Assembly (NCBI GenBank): GCA_030145385.1
Contig: JAQYVU010000037.1
Location: forward strand, 1-38,737
Source of the DNA: Desulfococcaceae bacterium
GTDB lineage: Bacteria > Desulfobacterota > Desulfobacteria > Desulfobacterales > Desulfosalsimonadaceae
DNA length: 38,737 bases
Direction of reading: 5' to 3'
Every line of letters starts with the position of its first letter. Within the stretch, counting starts at the first letter, position 1. Positions 8,087 to 17,370 of the stretch are shown piece after piece. The notes under the pieces were generated by a model. The model made no database searches. It had not been told where the DNA came from and saw only the letters and a list, made by a program, of their open reading frames with translations. A program made the translations under genes and the position numbers.

Positions 8087-9955
8087 ATGACGCACAGAAA
8101 TACCGGCATTGATTTGTCTCCTGAACAGAAAGCGGCGGTTGAATATATCGGGCCCGCATTGGTTGTTGCCGGTGCCGGATCCGGAAAAACAAGAACCCTG
8201 ACGGCTAAAATTGCCTTTCTGATTGATAATGGCTATTCTCCGGAAAATATTTTAGCGATTACCTTTACAAACAAGGCAGCCGGTGAGATGAAATCCCGCC
8301 TTGTCGATTTGACCGGGCTTTCAATCGACCGGTTTCCCTGGGTCCGGACATATCATTCCGCATGTTTTATGATTTTAAAGCAGCACGGTCATATTTTAGG
8401 GTATCAGCTGCCGCTCCAGATCTATTCCGACTACCAGCAGCAGAAGATCGTTAAAGAAATTCTGGTAAAATACAATATTGATAAAAAATATTTGTATCCG
8501 ATACGCTCGCATCTTTCCAATGCCAAGAACTCCGGGGACCCCGCTTCTTACTTTGACGCGCAGCGCCGGATGGCATATGTCAATCTCCCGGAAATTTATG
8601 ATTTGTACGAAAAAGAATTATTTTCGAAAAATGCAGTGGACTTTGATAATATTCTGCTGATGACCCGGAATCTCCTGCGTGATCATCCGGAAGTTCAGCG
8701 CCAGTACCAGTCCATGTTTTCATATCTTCTGGTCGATGAGTATCAGGATTCCAACAATCTTCAGGAAGACTTAACCCGTCTGCTGATTGGAAACGGAAAT
8801 CTTTTTTGTGTGGGCGATGACTGGCAGGCCATTTACGGATTCCGGGGCAGCAATGTGGAACATTTTATTCAGTTTGAAAAAAATTATGAGGGGGCGAAAA
8901 TATTTCGCCTGGAGCAGAATTATCGTTCCGCCGAAGAGATTGTCCAGGCGGCCAATGAGCTGATCCGTTTTAATAAAAACCGTGTGGACAAAGAGTGCTT
9001 TTCACAAAAAAATGGCGGCCTCATAGAGGTCCATGATTTCTATAGTGACGATGAGGAGGCCGGCTGGGTTGCCCGAAAAATAGAGTTATTAAACAGCGCT
9101 GGAATTAAATATGATGATATGGCTGTTTTATACCGTACCAAGTTCTGTTCTTTAAGCTTTGAAAAAGCATTCCGTTCTGCGGGACTCTCGTATAAAATGC
9201 TCGGTGCTAAAGGCTTTTTTGAGCGCAAAGAGATTATGGATATTACCTGTTATCTGACTGCTGCGGTGTTTGAAAGAGATGATGTTTCCTTTGAAAGAAT
9301 ACTCAATATACCGAAACGCGGGATTGGTCCGGGAACGTTAAAAAAGATTAATCAGATGCGCTCCGGCGAAATGAGTCTGCAGGACGCTCTGCGCAAAGCG
9401 CTGGAAGAAAAAGTCCTTCCGGATAAAGTTTACAAGGGCTTAAAGCGTTTGATGGACTTGATGGATGATATCAGGACCATGCTGCCGGATGCAGCCATTC
9501 GTGAAGTGCTGGAACGTTCAAGTTATTTGGATTACCTGCAGAAGTATTCTAAAACAAGCAGTGATTATACAGCACGCGAGGAAAATCTGGACCAGTTGAT
9601 ATATTCTGCTTCACAGTATTCCACCCTGCTGGAATACCTGGAAGATGCATCTTTGGTAAAGGAAGACAAGACTGAAGATGGTGATTCGGAAAACGGCGTC
9701 AGTCTCTCAACCATGCATGCCAGCAAGGGACTTGAATTCTATGCGGTATTTGTAGTGGGGTGTGAGGAAAATTTACTGCCGCACTGGAAATCAAAAGAGT
9801 CGGAATCGGAAATTCAGGAAGAGCGGCGGCTGATGTATGTGGCGATGACCCGGGCTGAGCATTACCTTTATATATCTTCAGCCGGCTACCGTAAAGGTCA
9901 GTATAATCCTTCCAGCCGGTTTATCGCTGAGCTTTCTAAATCATCATATGTGTAG
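8087..9955 (+). CDS. UvrD/Rep/PcrA-type superfamily 1A DNA helicase
   Basis: All SF1A helicase motifs are visible in order: Q-motif LSPEQKAAVEY, Walker A GAGSGKT (29-35), Ia ITFTNKAAGEM, II LLVDEYQDSN with D217/E218, III GDDWQAIYGFRGS, IV FRLEQNYRS, V LSTMHASKGLEF and VI EERRLMYVAMTRAE. It should be an ATP-driven 3'-5' helicase for repair or replication restart. At 622 residues it is about 100 shorter than UvrD/PcrA and ends soon after motif VI, so it lacks their C-terminal polymerase-binding extension and is nearer Rep in size. The ribosome site is weak. It converges with a minus-strand gene and overlaps it by 12 bases. Confidence 0.93.
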   Translation: MTHRNTGIDLSPEQKAAVEYIGPALVVAGAGSGKTRTLTAKIAFLIDNGYSPENILAITFTNKAAGEMKSRLVDLTGLSIDRFPWVRTYHSACFMILKQHGHILGYQLPLQIYSDYQQQKIVKEILVKYNIDKKYLYPIRSHLSNAKNSGDPASYFDAQRRMAYVNLPEIYDLYEKELFSKNAVDFDNILLMTRNLLRDHPEVQRQYQSMFSYLLVDEYQDSNNLQEDLTRLLIGNGNLFCVGDDWQAIYGFRGSNVEHFIQFEKNYEGAKIFRLEQNYRSAEEIVQAANELIRFNKNRVDKECFSQKNGGLIEVHDFYSDDEEAGWVARKIELLNSAGIKYDDMAVLYRTKFCSLSFEKAFRSAGLSYKMLGAKGFFERKEIMDITCYLTAAVFERDDVSFERILNIPKRGIGPGTLKKINQMRSGEMSLQDALRKALEEKVLPDKVYKGLKRLMDLMDDIRTMLPDAAIREVLERSSYLDYLQKYSKTSSDYTAREENLDQLIYSASQYSTLLEYLEDASLVKEDKTEDGDSENGVSLSTMHASKGLEFYAVFVVGCEENLLPHWKSKESESEIQEERRLMYVAMTRAEHYLYISSAGYRKGQYNPSSRFIAELSKSSYV

Positions 9956-10366
9956 TTTTTCTTTGTTTTTTCTTATGTTTTTAAGTTTTTGTTCAAGTTC
10001 TTCATGAAGCTTTTTTTTCTTCTCGGTCTGTTCTGATTGAATGGATTTAATTTTTTTGATTTGCGCGTCCCTTGATTTTTTGAATCGATCCAGTTCGGAT
10101 TGCAGGTTGTTGATTTCCGGTTGATTGGGTATCTCTTCAATTGTCAGGTGATTTTTGACAAAAAAACGTGTGCTGCCTGGTTTTTCCAGTGCTTCGATGA
10201 TCTGCATTTCGCTGAGCTTGAGGCACAAACGGTTTCCTTCTTCTAAAGAGATTGAAAGGATTTCGCAGATATTGTCGATTGTCGGCGGTACTGCCTGTTT
10301 GTGTTCATGGATTCGGATGGCAGCTACCACGAGATGTGCCAATGTGTATAAATTGTTTTTTTTCAT
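9944..10366 (-). CDS. Small unknown protein with predicted helical N-terminus and coiled-coil C-terminus
   Basis: I do not recognise this 140-residue protein. Residues about 1-75 (TLAHLVVAAIRIHEHK, ICEILSISLEEGNRLCLKLSEMQIIEAL) read like a compact helical domain, possibly winged-helix-like. Residues about 84-138 are a charged Lys/Glu-rich coiled coil. There is no signal peptide or membrane segment, so it should be cytosolic. It converges with the helicase gene (12-base overlap) and is divergent from enolase. A DNA-binding or adaptor role is possible but only inferred from the predicted shape. Confidence 0.7.
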   Translation of the reverse strand: MKKNNLYTLAHLVVAAIRIHEHKQAVPPTIDNICEILSISLEEGNRLCLKLSEMQIIEALEKPGSTRFFVKNHLTIEEIPNQPEINNLQSELDRFKKSRDAQIKKIKSIQSEQTEKKKKLHEELEQKLKNIRKNKEKLHI

Positions 10367-10472
10367 TAATATGAAAGCCCTGTTGTTGAATGCGTGTTGT
10401 ATATGATAACAAATAAAATGAAACGAAAAACCGTCTATGAAAAAATATTGCTAACTGCTTATCAGCGATCAC

Positions 10473-10501
10473 TTGACAGCAAATTATAATAATCGTATCA
10501 T
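10473..10501 (+). promoter_or_regulatory. Strong sigma-70-type promoter for enolase
   Basis: TTGACA at 10473-10478 is followed after exactly 17 bases by TATCAT at 10496-10501 (5 of 6 to consensus). Initiation is expected near 10508, giving a leader of about 70 bases. This is one of the best promoter matches in the window, fitting a highly expressed glycolytic gene. Confidence 0.7.
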
Positions 10502-10562
10502 CCGATAAATTTTTGTCAAGATTATCAAAATATCAAACCAGCAACAATTCAATAACATATAA

Positions 10563-11852
<1,290 letters not shown>

Positions 11853-11855
11853 CCT

Positions 11856-12701
11856 ATGCATTGCTTCAGAAGACTGATAATTAAAATTCCGATTTATGTT
11901 TGTCTGTCGATATTGTTCATATCTTCGGCAAATGCATATATACTCAAGGGAGAACATGTTCTTCAACTGATGATTGAAAAAAATAATTTTCCGGTCAGAT
12001 TATTTGTCAATCAGCAGATTTCTTTTTTTGATCCCGGTATTGAATCCATTAATACTGAATACGAACAATGGATCCGATATCGAATCCCTGAACAGTTCCG
12101 CTCTGATATTGACGCGTATGACCTGAAACAAATTCATGTTGTATCGTCAGGTAATTCGCTGACGATTATTGACGGCAGAATTGTTGCGGAATCCGAAAGA
12201 TGGGTGGACCATTACAAGGACATTTTTTATTACCGGTCCAGAAAACAGCTGGTTGATAAGCTTGAGACTCTGGGGATTAATTTCTCAGTGACCAGTCTTG
12301 GAAGGTTAAATGGCGTTATCTGCTATATCCTGGGTGCGGAATACCAGGACGAATCGGTTCCCCAGCTCTGGGTTTCAAAAGAAACCTTTCAGCCGGTACG
12401 ATGGATTTTTGATGTTTCTGATGAGCAAGGACTTGAAGAACAAAAGGAAATTCTGTATGGTGACTGGAAAAGTCATAACAATTTTCGGTATCCATCGAAA
12501 ATTGAATTTTTTCAGGGACAGAATCTGATCCAGAGTATTTCTGTTTTGCAGGTTGAAATAAATCCTCCTTTTTCAGGGGACCTATTTGATATTGAACAAT
12601 TAAGAAATTATTATTCAACCGGGATCAGGGAAGAAACAGATTCAGCCGATCCAGATGACATTGAAAAACGAATCGAAGAATTTAAAAATATATATGAATA
12701 A
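11856..12701 (+). CDS. Exported protein of unknown function, possibly LolA/LppX-like fold
   Basis: I do not recognise a named family with certainty. The 281-residue product has a signal peptide (hydrophobic about 7-23, cleavage near SSANA-Y). The mature part alternates short beta-strand-like segments: FPVRLFVNQQISFF, SLTIIDGRIVAESERW, GVICYILGAEY, PQLWVSKETFQPVRWIFDVS, FRYPSKIEFFQG. A strand pattern with phrases like WVSKETFQPVRW and YPSKIEF is common in LolA-like lipid-handling proteins, hence the tentative fold call. No lipobox is seen, so it is probably periplasmic. It sits three bases after enolase and 46 bases before CTP synthase. Confidence 0.72.
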   Translation: MHCFRRLIIKIPIYVCLSILFISSANAYILKGEHVLQLMIEKNNFPVRLFVNQQISFFDPGIESINTEYEQWIRYRIPEQFRSDIDAYDLKQIHVVSSGNSLTIIDGRIVAESERWVDHYKDIFYYRSRKQLVDKLETLGINFSVTSLGRLNGVICYILGAEYQDESVPQLWVSKETFQPVRWIFDVSDEQGLEEQKEILYGDWKSHNNFRYPSKIEFFQGQNLIQSISVLQVEINPPFSGDLFDIEQLRNYYSTGIREETDSADPDDIEKRIEEFKNIYE

Positions 12702-12747
12702 TACGTATTCAGCAAATGATCTACATTAATTTTTTAAGGACTGATAA

Positions 12748-14412
12748 ATGACAGGAAAGACAAAGTTCATATTTGTAACGGGCGGGGTTCTATCATCTCT
12801 TGGAAAAGGGTTGGCTGCCGCATCCATTGGTGCGCTTCTTGAAACCAGGGGGCTGAAAGTCTCTTTGCTCAAGCTGGATCCCTATATTAATGTAGATCCC
12901 GGAACAATGAATCCGTTTCAGCACGGTGAGGTGTTTGTAACAGATGACGGCACTGAAACCGACCTTGATCTGGGACATTATGAACGGTTCGTGAATGTCA
13001 GATTAACTGCGAATCATAATTTCACAACAGGAAAAATTTATAATTCGGTTATTACCAAGGAAAGGCGGGGTGATTATCTCGGCGGTACGGTTCAGGTGAT
13101 ACCCCATATCACCGATGAAATCAAAAACAGCATCAAGCTTGCCGTCGATGATGTCGATATTGTGATTGTGGAAATCGGCGGGACAATCGGAGATATCGAG
13201 AGCCTTCCGTTTCTCGAAGCGATTCGGCAGTTCCGGTTTGATGCGGGTAAGGAAAATGTCTTGTACATTCACCTGACCTTTGTGCCGTATATCCCGACCG
13301 CCGGTGAGGTGAAGACAAAGCCCACCCAGCACAGCGTCAAGGAACTCAGAAGCATCGGTATTCAACCGGATATTCTCCTTTGCCGGACAGACCGATTTTT
13401 ACCGGAAGATATCAAGGCAAAGATTGCCTTGTTTTGTAATGTCACCCAGGATGCCGTAATGACGGCCAAGGATGTCGATTGTATTTATGAAGTCCCCCTT
13501 TGCTTCAACCAGGAAGGATTGGATCAGAAGATACTCGAGCTGCTAAATGTCTGGACCGGTGCCCCGCGCCTGGAACCCTGGCGAAAACTTGTCGAAAAAA
13601 TCAAAAAACCGTCTCATTCGGTAACCATCGCGGTTGTGGGTAAGTACACGGATTTGACGGAATCCTATAAAAGCTTAAACGAAGCGCTGTTTCACGGCGG
13701 TATTGACAATGATGCCAAAGTCAATCTGCTGTACATAGACTCCGGAACCGTTGACAAGTCCAATTATGAACAAAAGCTTTCAGGCGCTGATGGGATAATT
13801 GTCCCCGGCGGTTTTGGGTCACGGGGTGTTGAAGGAAAAATCCTTTCCATTAAATATGCCCGCGAAAAGATGATCCCCTTTTTCGGCATATGCCTCGGCA
13901 TGCAGCTGGCGGTTGTGGAATTTGCCCGCCATGTCGCCAAGATAACCGATGCCCACAGTTCTGAATTTAATCCGAAGACCAAGTCTCCGGTCATTTATTT
14001 AATGCGTGAATGGTTTGATGAAAAAACTCAGTCGCTTCAGAAACGGGATGTGGATTCAGAAAAAGGCGGAACCATGCGCCTTGGCGCGTATCCGTGCAAG
14101 CTGGTCAACAAAGATTCGCTGGCCTTTTCTGCCTACCAGGTTGGAAAAATTTCCGAACGGCACCGGCATCGTTATGAATTCAACAATGCGTATAAGGAAA
14201 CACTGGAACAAAGTGGATTGATATTTACCGGTCTTTCCCCAAAGGAAGATCTCGTTGAAATCTTAGAGCTTAAAGATCATCCCTGGTTTCTCGGGTGTCA
14301 GTTCCATCCGGAATTCAAGTCCCGGCCCATGAGCCCCCATCCGCTATTCAGAAATTTTATCAAGGCATCTCTTGAAAAAAAATCAGGAGTGAAGACTGCA
14401 GACGACAAATAA
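12748..14412 (+). CDS. pyrG: CTP synthase (glutamine-hydrolysing)
   Basis: PyrG aminates UTP to CTP with ATP and glutamine. The 554-residue protein has the amidoligase domain ([21 protein letters not shown] near residue 12, [35 protein letters not shown]) and a class I glutaminase domain starting about residue 290. FFGICLGMQ carries nucleophile C382, and HPEFKSRP near the C-terminus carries the His-Glu pair. An AAGGA-like site precedes the ATG. A 159-base repeat begins eight bases after the stop codon, followed by a hairpin that may be the original terminator. Confidence 0.97.
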   Translation: MTGKTKFIFVTGGVLSSLGKGLAAASIGALLETRGLKVSLLKLDPYINVDPGTMNPFQHGEVFVTDDGTETDLDLGHYERFVNVRLTANHNFTTGKIYNSVITKERRGDYLGGTVQVIPHITDEIKNSIKLAVDDVDIVIVEIGGTIGDIESLPFLEAIRQFRFDAGKENVLYIHLTFVPYIPTAGEVKTKPTQHSVKELRSIGIQPDILLCRTDRFLPEDIKAKIALFCNVTQDAVMTAKDVDCIYEVPLCFNQEGLDQKILELLNVWTGAPRLEPWRKLVEKIKKPSHSVTIAVVGKYTDLTESYKSLNEALFHGGIDNDAKVNLLYIDSGTVDKSNYEQKLSGADGIIVPGGFGSRGVEGKILSIKYAREKMIPFFGICLGMQLAVVEFARHVAKITDAHSSEFNPKTKSPVIYLMREWFDEKTQSLQKRDVDSEKGGTMRLGAYPCKLVNKDSLAFSAYQVGKISERHRHRYEFNNAYKETLEQSGLIFTGLSPKEDLVEILELKDHPWFLGCQFHPEFKSRPMSPHPLFRNFIKASLEKKSGVKTADDK

Positions 14413-14419
14413 AATTTTT

Positions 14420-14578
14420 GTAAGCGTTCACAGGGCACCGCATCTGCTTTGTTCCCGGGCACTTGAAGTACGACAAGTACGTCTTCGAGCCCGGCGCCTC
14501 GCATCTGCGGCACCCTGTAAACGCTTACAGGCCAGTGGTTTATAAAAAATTAATAATTTTGACCCCGTGAACGGGTAC
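14420..14578 (+). repeat. 159-base hairpin repeat, copy 1
   Basis: This segment matches 17200-17358 at 156 of 159 positions (differences at 14440, 14462 and 14560). Bases 14420-14447 are an imperfect inverted repeat of 14501-14528, so the first 109 bases can form one long hairpin with an inner stem (GGGC...GCCC flanking CTTGAAG/CTTCGAG). The 50-base tail ends in a small palindrome, ACCCCG-TGAA-CGGGT. It starts eight bases after the pyrG stop. The non-coding, hairpin-rich form resembles REP/BIME or MITE-like elements. Confidence 0.9.
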
Positions 14579-14647
14579 AAATTTTTATTTCTGAATTTAA
14601 ATATGTTGATAATAACAAAACGATTTTTGGTTATTAATGTATTGCAT

Positions 14648-14684
14648 GCCTGAAAAATCCGTTTCAGGCGTTTGTTTGTTTTTA
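14648..14684 (+). terminator. Hairpin with T-rich tail downstream of pyrG repeat
   Basis: GCCTGAAA at 14648-14655 pairs with TTTCAGGC at 14662-14669 across a 6-base loop, followed by GTTTGTTTGTTTTT. It could be the pyrG terminator, now set off from the gene by the repeat. Confidence 0.65.
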
Positions 14685-14758
14685 CAGAATAAGTTTTTGG
14701 CAGATAATTCTTGCGCAATAAAATCTCTTCGGTAAAAAAACCATATATTAAAAGCCTG

Positions 14759-14788
14759 TTGACAATTATTCCCGCCTTCAGTTATAAA
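14759..14788 (+). promoter_or_regulatory. Sigma-70-type promoter for the GGDEF-PilZ gene
   Basis: TTGACA at 14759-14764 is followed after 18 bases by TATAAA at 14783-14788. Transcripts from here would carry the 22-base duplication at 14850-14893 in a leader of roughly 155 bases. Confidence 0.55.
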
Positions 14789-14849
14789 TAAAAAAATTTA
14801 TACTATTATTGAACCGTGATTGTTGTGCAAAACATCGTTTTCCCGGTGT

Positions 14850-14893
14850 TTTGTGTCATCAGCAACAAATATTTGTGTCATCAGCAACAAATA
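14850..14893 (+). repeat. Tandem 22-base direct repeat upstream of the GGDEF-PilZ gene
   Basis: The unit of 22 bases containing GTGTCATCAGCAACAAATA is present at 14850-14871 and again at 14872-14893 with no mismatch. It ends 56 bases before the start codon. It could be a recent slippage duplication or a two-site leader element. Confidence 0.85.
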
Positions 14894-14949
14894 AAGGAAC
14901 GGTCATTTTCGTTATCTGAGCTTATTGATTCCCAAAGTTTTCAGGAAAA

Positions 14950-16122
14950 ATGATGAAAAAAATTCGGGACGCTGTATTAAATTGTGTATACAATTTTGCA
15001 GATGATGATGAAAGATTAATTGACGAATTACACGCTATTATGGATGCTGGCGGTAAACGTGCGTTTTCAATCTTTTTTAATGTCCTGACCCATCTGGATC
15101 TGGAGCCGGATGTCGCTGAAAACTGTTGGCAGTCCATACTTCTTCATCGCCAGGAGATGATGCTTTCATTAAACAGAGAGGTTAACCTTCGAACGGTTAT
15201 CTGTGATTATCTTTGTTCCGTTGACCGAACACTCAAGAATCCTGTTTTTGTTGAAATCCATGTCTTTGAGGATCAACTTAAATCGCTCAAGTATGACAGC
15301 TTGACACGTTTACACACGCGCAGCACGTTTGAAGAAACGTTTACCCGGGAGTTCGCACGAGCAAAACGATATGAAACCGAGCTGTCTGTTTTATTTTTAG
15401 ACTTAGATGATTTCAAGAGTATTAATGATATATTCGGACATCTTGCCGGTGATCTGGTACTTAAAGATGTCGGTCGAATAATTAAAAATGAAATTCGTAC
15501 CGAGGATTCGGCGGCCCGCTATGGCGGCGAGGAATTTGTTGTGATTCTTCCCCAAACCGGCAAAATGGATGCGCTTATACTAAGTGAACGTATACGCAAA
15601 AAAATTGAAGCCCTGAATCTGGAATATGACGATAAAATTATCCAGCCGACCATTAGCGGCGGGCTATCCTGCTTCCCCATTGACGCGGAAACTGAAAAAG
15701 ACCTGTTAAATTACGCTGATCGGGCGCTCTATCGCGCCAAGGAATTTGGAAAGAATAATATTGCGGTGTATTCTCATAATAAAAGACGTTATATCCGCAT
15801 TGGTTTTGAAGGTCGTATCAATATCCGGCAAATAGGCGTTAATGACGGATTTAATGCATATCCGGCAAACGGTAAAAATATCAGTATGACCGGGATTCTT
15901 TTTGAAAGTGAAGTTTTTTTAGAACTCGGTACCAAGGTTGAACTCACAATTACAATGCTTAAAAATGAATCTCCGTTTGTGGTCATCGCAACGGTGGTCC
16001 GGGTTGAAATATTTGATTCCCGGCATTATGATATCGGTGTTTCGTTTCTTGGTTTGGAACAAAATATTAAAAATGTGATTTCGGATTATTTGCTTTGCCA
16101 GATTGACAGTGAAAATAATTAG
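14950..16122 (+). CDS. GGDEF-PilZ protein, probable diguanylate cyclase with c-di-GMP receptor domain
   Basis: The 390-residue protein has three parts. Residues 1-110 are helical with no recognised domain and no membrane segment. Residues about 111-275 form a GGDEF domain: DSLTRLHTRSTFEE, FLDLDDFKSINDIFGHLAGD, then RYGGEEF with the active loop GGEEF at 192-196. RTED at 183-186, exactly five residues earlier, is an RxxD inhibitory site for c-di-GMP. Residues about 277-385 form a PilZ domain, with RxxxR at 279-283 and NxSxxG at 310-315. It should make c-di-GMP and bind it. Starts at 14950 and 14953 are both possible, with AGGA just upstream. It has its own promoter and terminator. Confidence 0.93.
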   Translation: MMKKIRDAVLNCVYNFADDDERLIDELHAIMDAGGKRAFSIFFNVLTHLDLEPDVAENCWQSILLHRQEMMLSLNREVNLRTVICDYLCSVDRTLKNPVFVEIHVFEDQLKSLKYDSLTRLHTRSTFEETFTREFARAKRYETELSVLFLDLDDFKSINDIFGHLAGDLVLKDVGRIIKNEIRTEDSAARYGGEEFVVILPQTGKMDALILSERIRKKIEALNLEYDDKIIQPTISGGLSCFPIDAETEKDLLNYADRALYRAKEFGKNNIAVYSHNKRRYIRIGFEGRINIRQIGVNDGFNAYPANGKNISMTGILFESEVFLELGTKVELTITMLKNESPFVVIATVVRVEIFDSRHYDIGVSFLGLEQNIKNVISDYLLCQIDSENN

Positions 16123-16174
16123 ACTGACATTTATATATCATCTGTAGTATGTATCAATTGTAATATATATAGGA

Positions 16175-16205
16175 AGGGGGCGGCTCAATACCGCCCCTTT
16201 TTTTC
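16175..16205 (+). terminator. Rho-independent terminator after the GGDEF-PilZ gene
   Basis: GGGGCGG at 16177-16183 pairs with CCGCCCC at 16191-16197 across a 7-base loop, followed by a run of seven T. It isolates the upstream gene from the LD-carboxypeptidase gene. Confidence 0.9.
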
Positions 16206-16257
16206 CTTGTCCGATTGCCGTCAACTTTGATAAAAATATAATTTTACCGGTACGCCA

Positions 16258-17172
16258 TTGCATCCTTTACAAACAAAAAAACCGTCCCGTCTTGTTCCCG
16301 GTGATACGCTGGGAATCATTGCGCCATCCAGCCCTTTTGATAAACAAAAGTTCGCAAACGGTCTTTCAGTTTTACAAGAAATAGGATTTAGGGTGTTTTT
16401 TCCGGAAAATATTTTTGAACAAAAAGGGTATCTTGCCGGGTCGGATGCACATCGGGCGGATATCTTAAATTCTATGTTCACAGACCCTGGCGTTAAGGGA
16501 ATTATTTGTGCAAGAGGCGGGTACGGGGCGCTCAGAATACTACCGTTGATTGATTTCGCTGCCATTGCATTAAACCCGAAAGTTTTTATCGGGTGCAGTG
16601 ATGTCACCGTCTTGTTGAATGCCTTTTATTCCAAGTGCGGACTGGTTTCCCTGCATGGCCCGATGGTCGAATCCCTTGCCAGTGCTTTTGATCAGACAAA
16701 ACAGTCATTGCGCAGGATTCTTTTAAGGGATGAGTATTTAACCGTTTCTTGTGAAGACAGGGTGGTCATTCACCCAGGACAGGCGTCGGGGATTATGGCC
16801 GGCGGCAACCTGACAACTTTATGCCATTTGGTGGGTACGCCTTTTGCGCCTGATTTTTCAGGCCGGATTCTCTTACTCGAAGACATTGGTGAATCTCCCT
16901 ACAGAATAGACCGGATGCTGATGCACATGAAAATGGCAGGATGTTTTGAACATATTAAGGGGATTGTTCTGGGATCATTTAAAGGATGTGGAGAGCCGGA
17001 CCTTGTTTATCAAATCGTTGATGATATTTTTTCTAATGATCAAATCCCTGTTCTGGCGGGATTTGATATCGGGCATGATGAACCAAACTTAACAATTCCT
17101 TTTGGAATTTCCGTTTCACTGGATACATCCGGGGGAACGCTTATTTTCGACGAATTACCGTTTTGTCGATAG
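16258..17172 (+). CDS. ldcA: LD-carboxypeptidase, peptidase family S66
   Basis: LdcA removes the terminal D-Ala from tetrapeptide muropeptides in the cytoplasm during murein recycling. The 304-residue protein shows RLVPGDTLGIIAPSSP at the N-terminus, ICARGGYGALRILPLID, nucleophile S114 in IGCSDVT, LLLEDIGESPYRIDRML with E208, and GHDEPNLTIPFG with H273, the family's Ser-Glu-His set. No signal peptide is present. The start is a TTG at 16258: stops at 16228 and 16231 block a longer frame, and no good ribosome site is visible, so the start is uncertain. Repeat copy 2 begins 28 bases after its stop. Confidence 0.92.
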   Translation: MHPLQTKKPSRLVPGDTLGIIAPSSPFDKQKFANGLSVLQEIGFRVFFPENIFEQKGYLAGSDAHRADILNSMFTDPGVKGIICARGGYGALRILPLIDFAAIALNPKVFIGCSDVTVLLNAFYSKCGLVSLHGPMVESLASAFDQTKQSLRRILLRDEYLTVSCEDRVVIHPGQASGIMAGGNLTTLCHLVGTPFAPDFSGRILLLEDIGESPYRIDRMLMHMKMAGCFEHIKGIVLGSFKGCGEPDLVYQIVDDIFSNDQIPVLAGFDIGHDEPNLTIPFGISVSLDTSGGTLIFDELPFCR

Positions 17173-17199
17173 TTGCTTGAGATTTGAACATCTTTTTTC

Positions 17200-17358
17200 G
17201 TAAGCGTTCACAGGGCACCCCATCTGCTTTGTTCCCGGGCATTTGAAGTACGACAAGTACGTCTTCGAGCCCGGCGCCTCGCATCTGCGGCACCCTGTAA
17301 ACGCTTACAGGCCAGTGGTTTATAAAAAATTAATAATTTCGACCCCGTGAACGGGTAC
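17200..17358 (+). repeat. 159-base hairpin repeat, copy 2
   Basis: This is the near-identical partner of 14420-14578, in the same orientation and 2780 bases away. As with copy 1 it lies just downstream of a stop codon (28 bases after ldcA), and its end falls 12 bases before the likely start of the next gene. The hairpin between bases 17200 and 17308 could act as a transcription or mRNA-stability barrier between the two genes. Confidence 0.9.
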
Positions 17359-17370
17359 CTTTTTTCAGTT

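Larger units (their letters stand above)
14413..14949. other. 537-base spacer with repeat, hairpin, promoter and 22-base tandem duplication
   Basis: After pyrG this region holds repeat copy 1 (14420-14578), a terminator-like hairpin (14648-14684), a promoter candidate (14759-14788) and a two-unit 22-base direct repeat (14850-14893). A minus-strand frame crossing the repeat is not judged real because the same peptide would be encoded by both repeat copies through their structured DNA. Confidence 0.65.

Noticed and set aside
14428-14718. Minus-strand open frame covering repeat copy 1
   Set aside because: A closely similar C-terminal peptide appears in the minus-strand frame at repeat copy 2 because the DNA repeat is shared. 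The composition is Arg/Ala-rich shadow sequence, with no ribosome site.
14420-17358. Composite transposon bounded by the two repeats
   Set aside because: No transposase or integrase is present within or beside the bracketed genes, and the repeats are direct, not insertion sequences with coding content.
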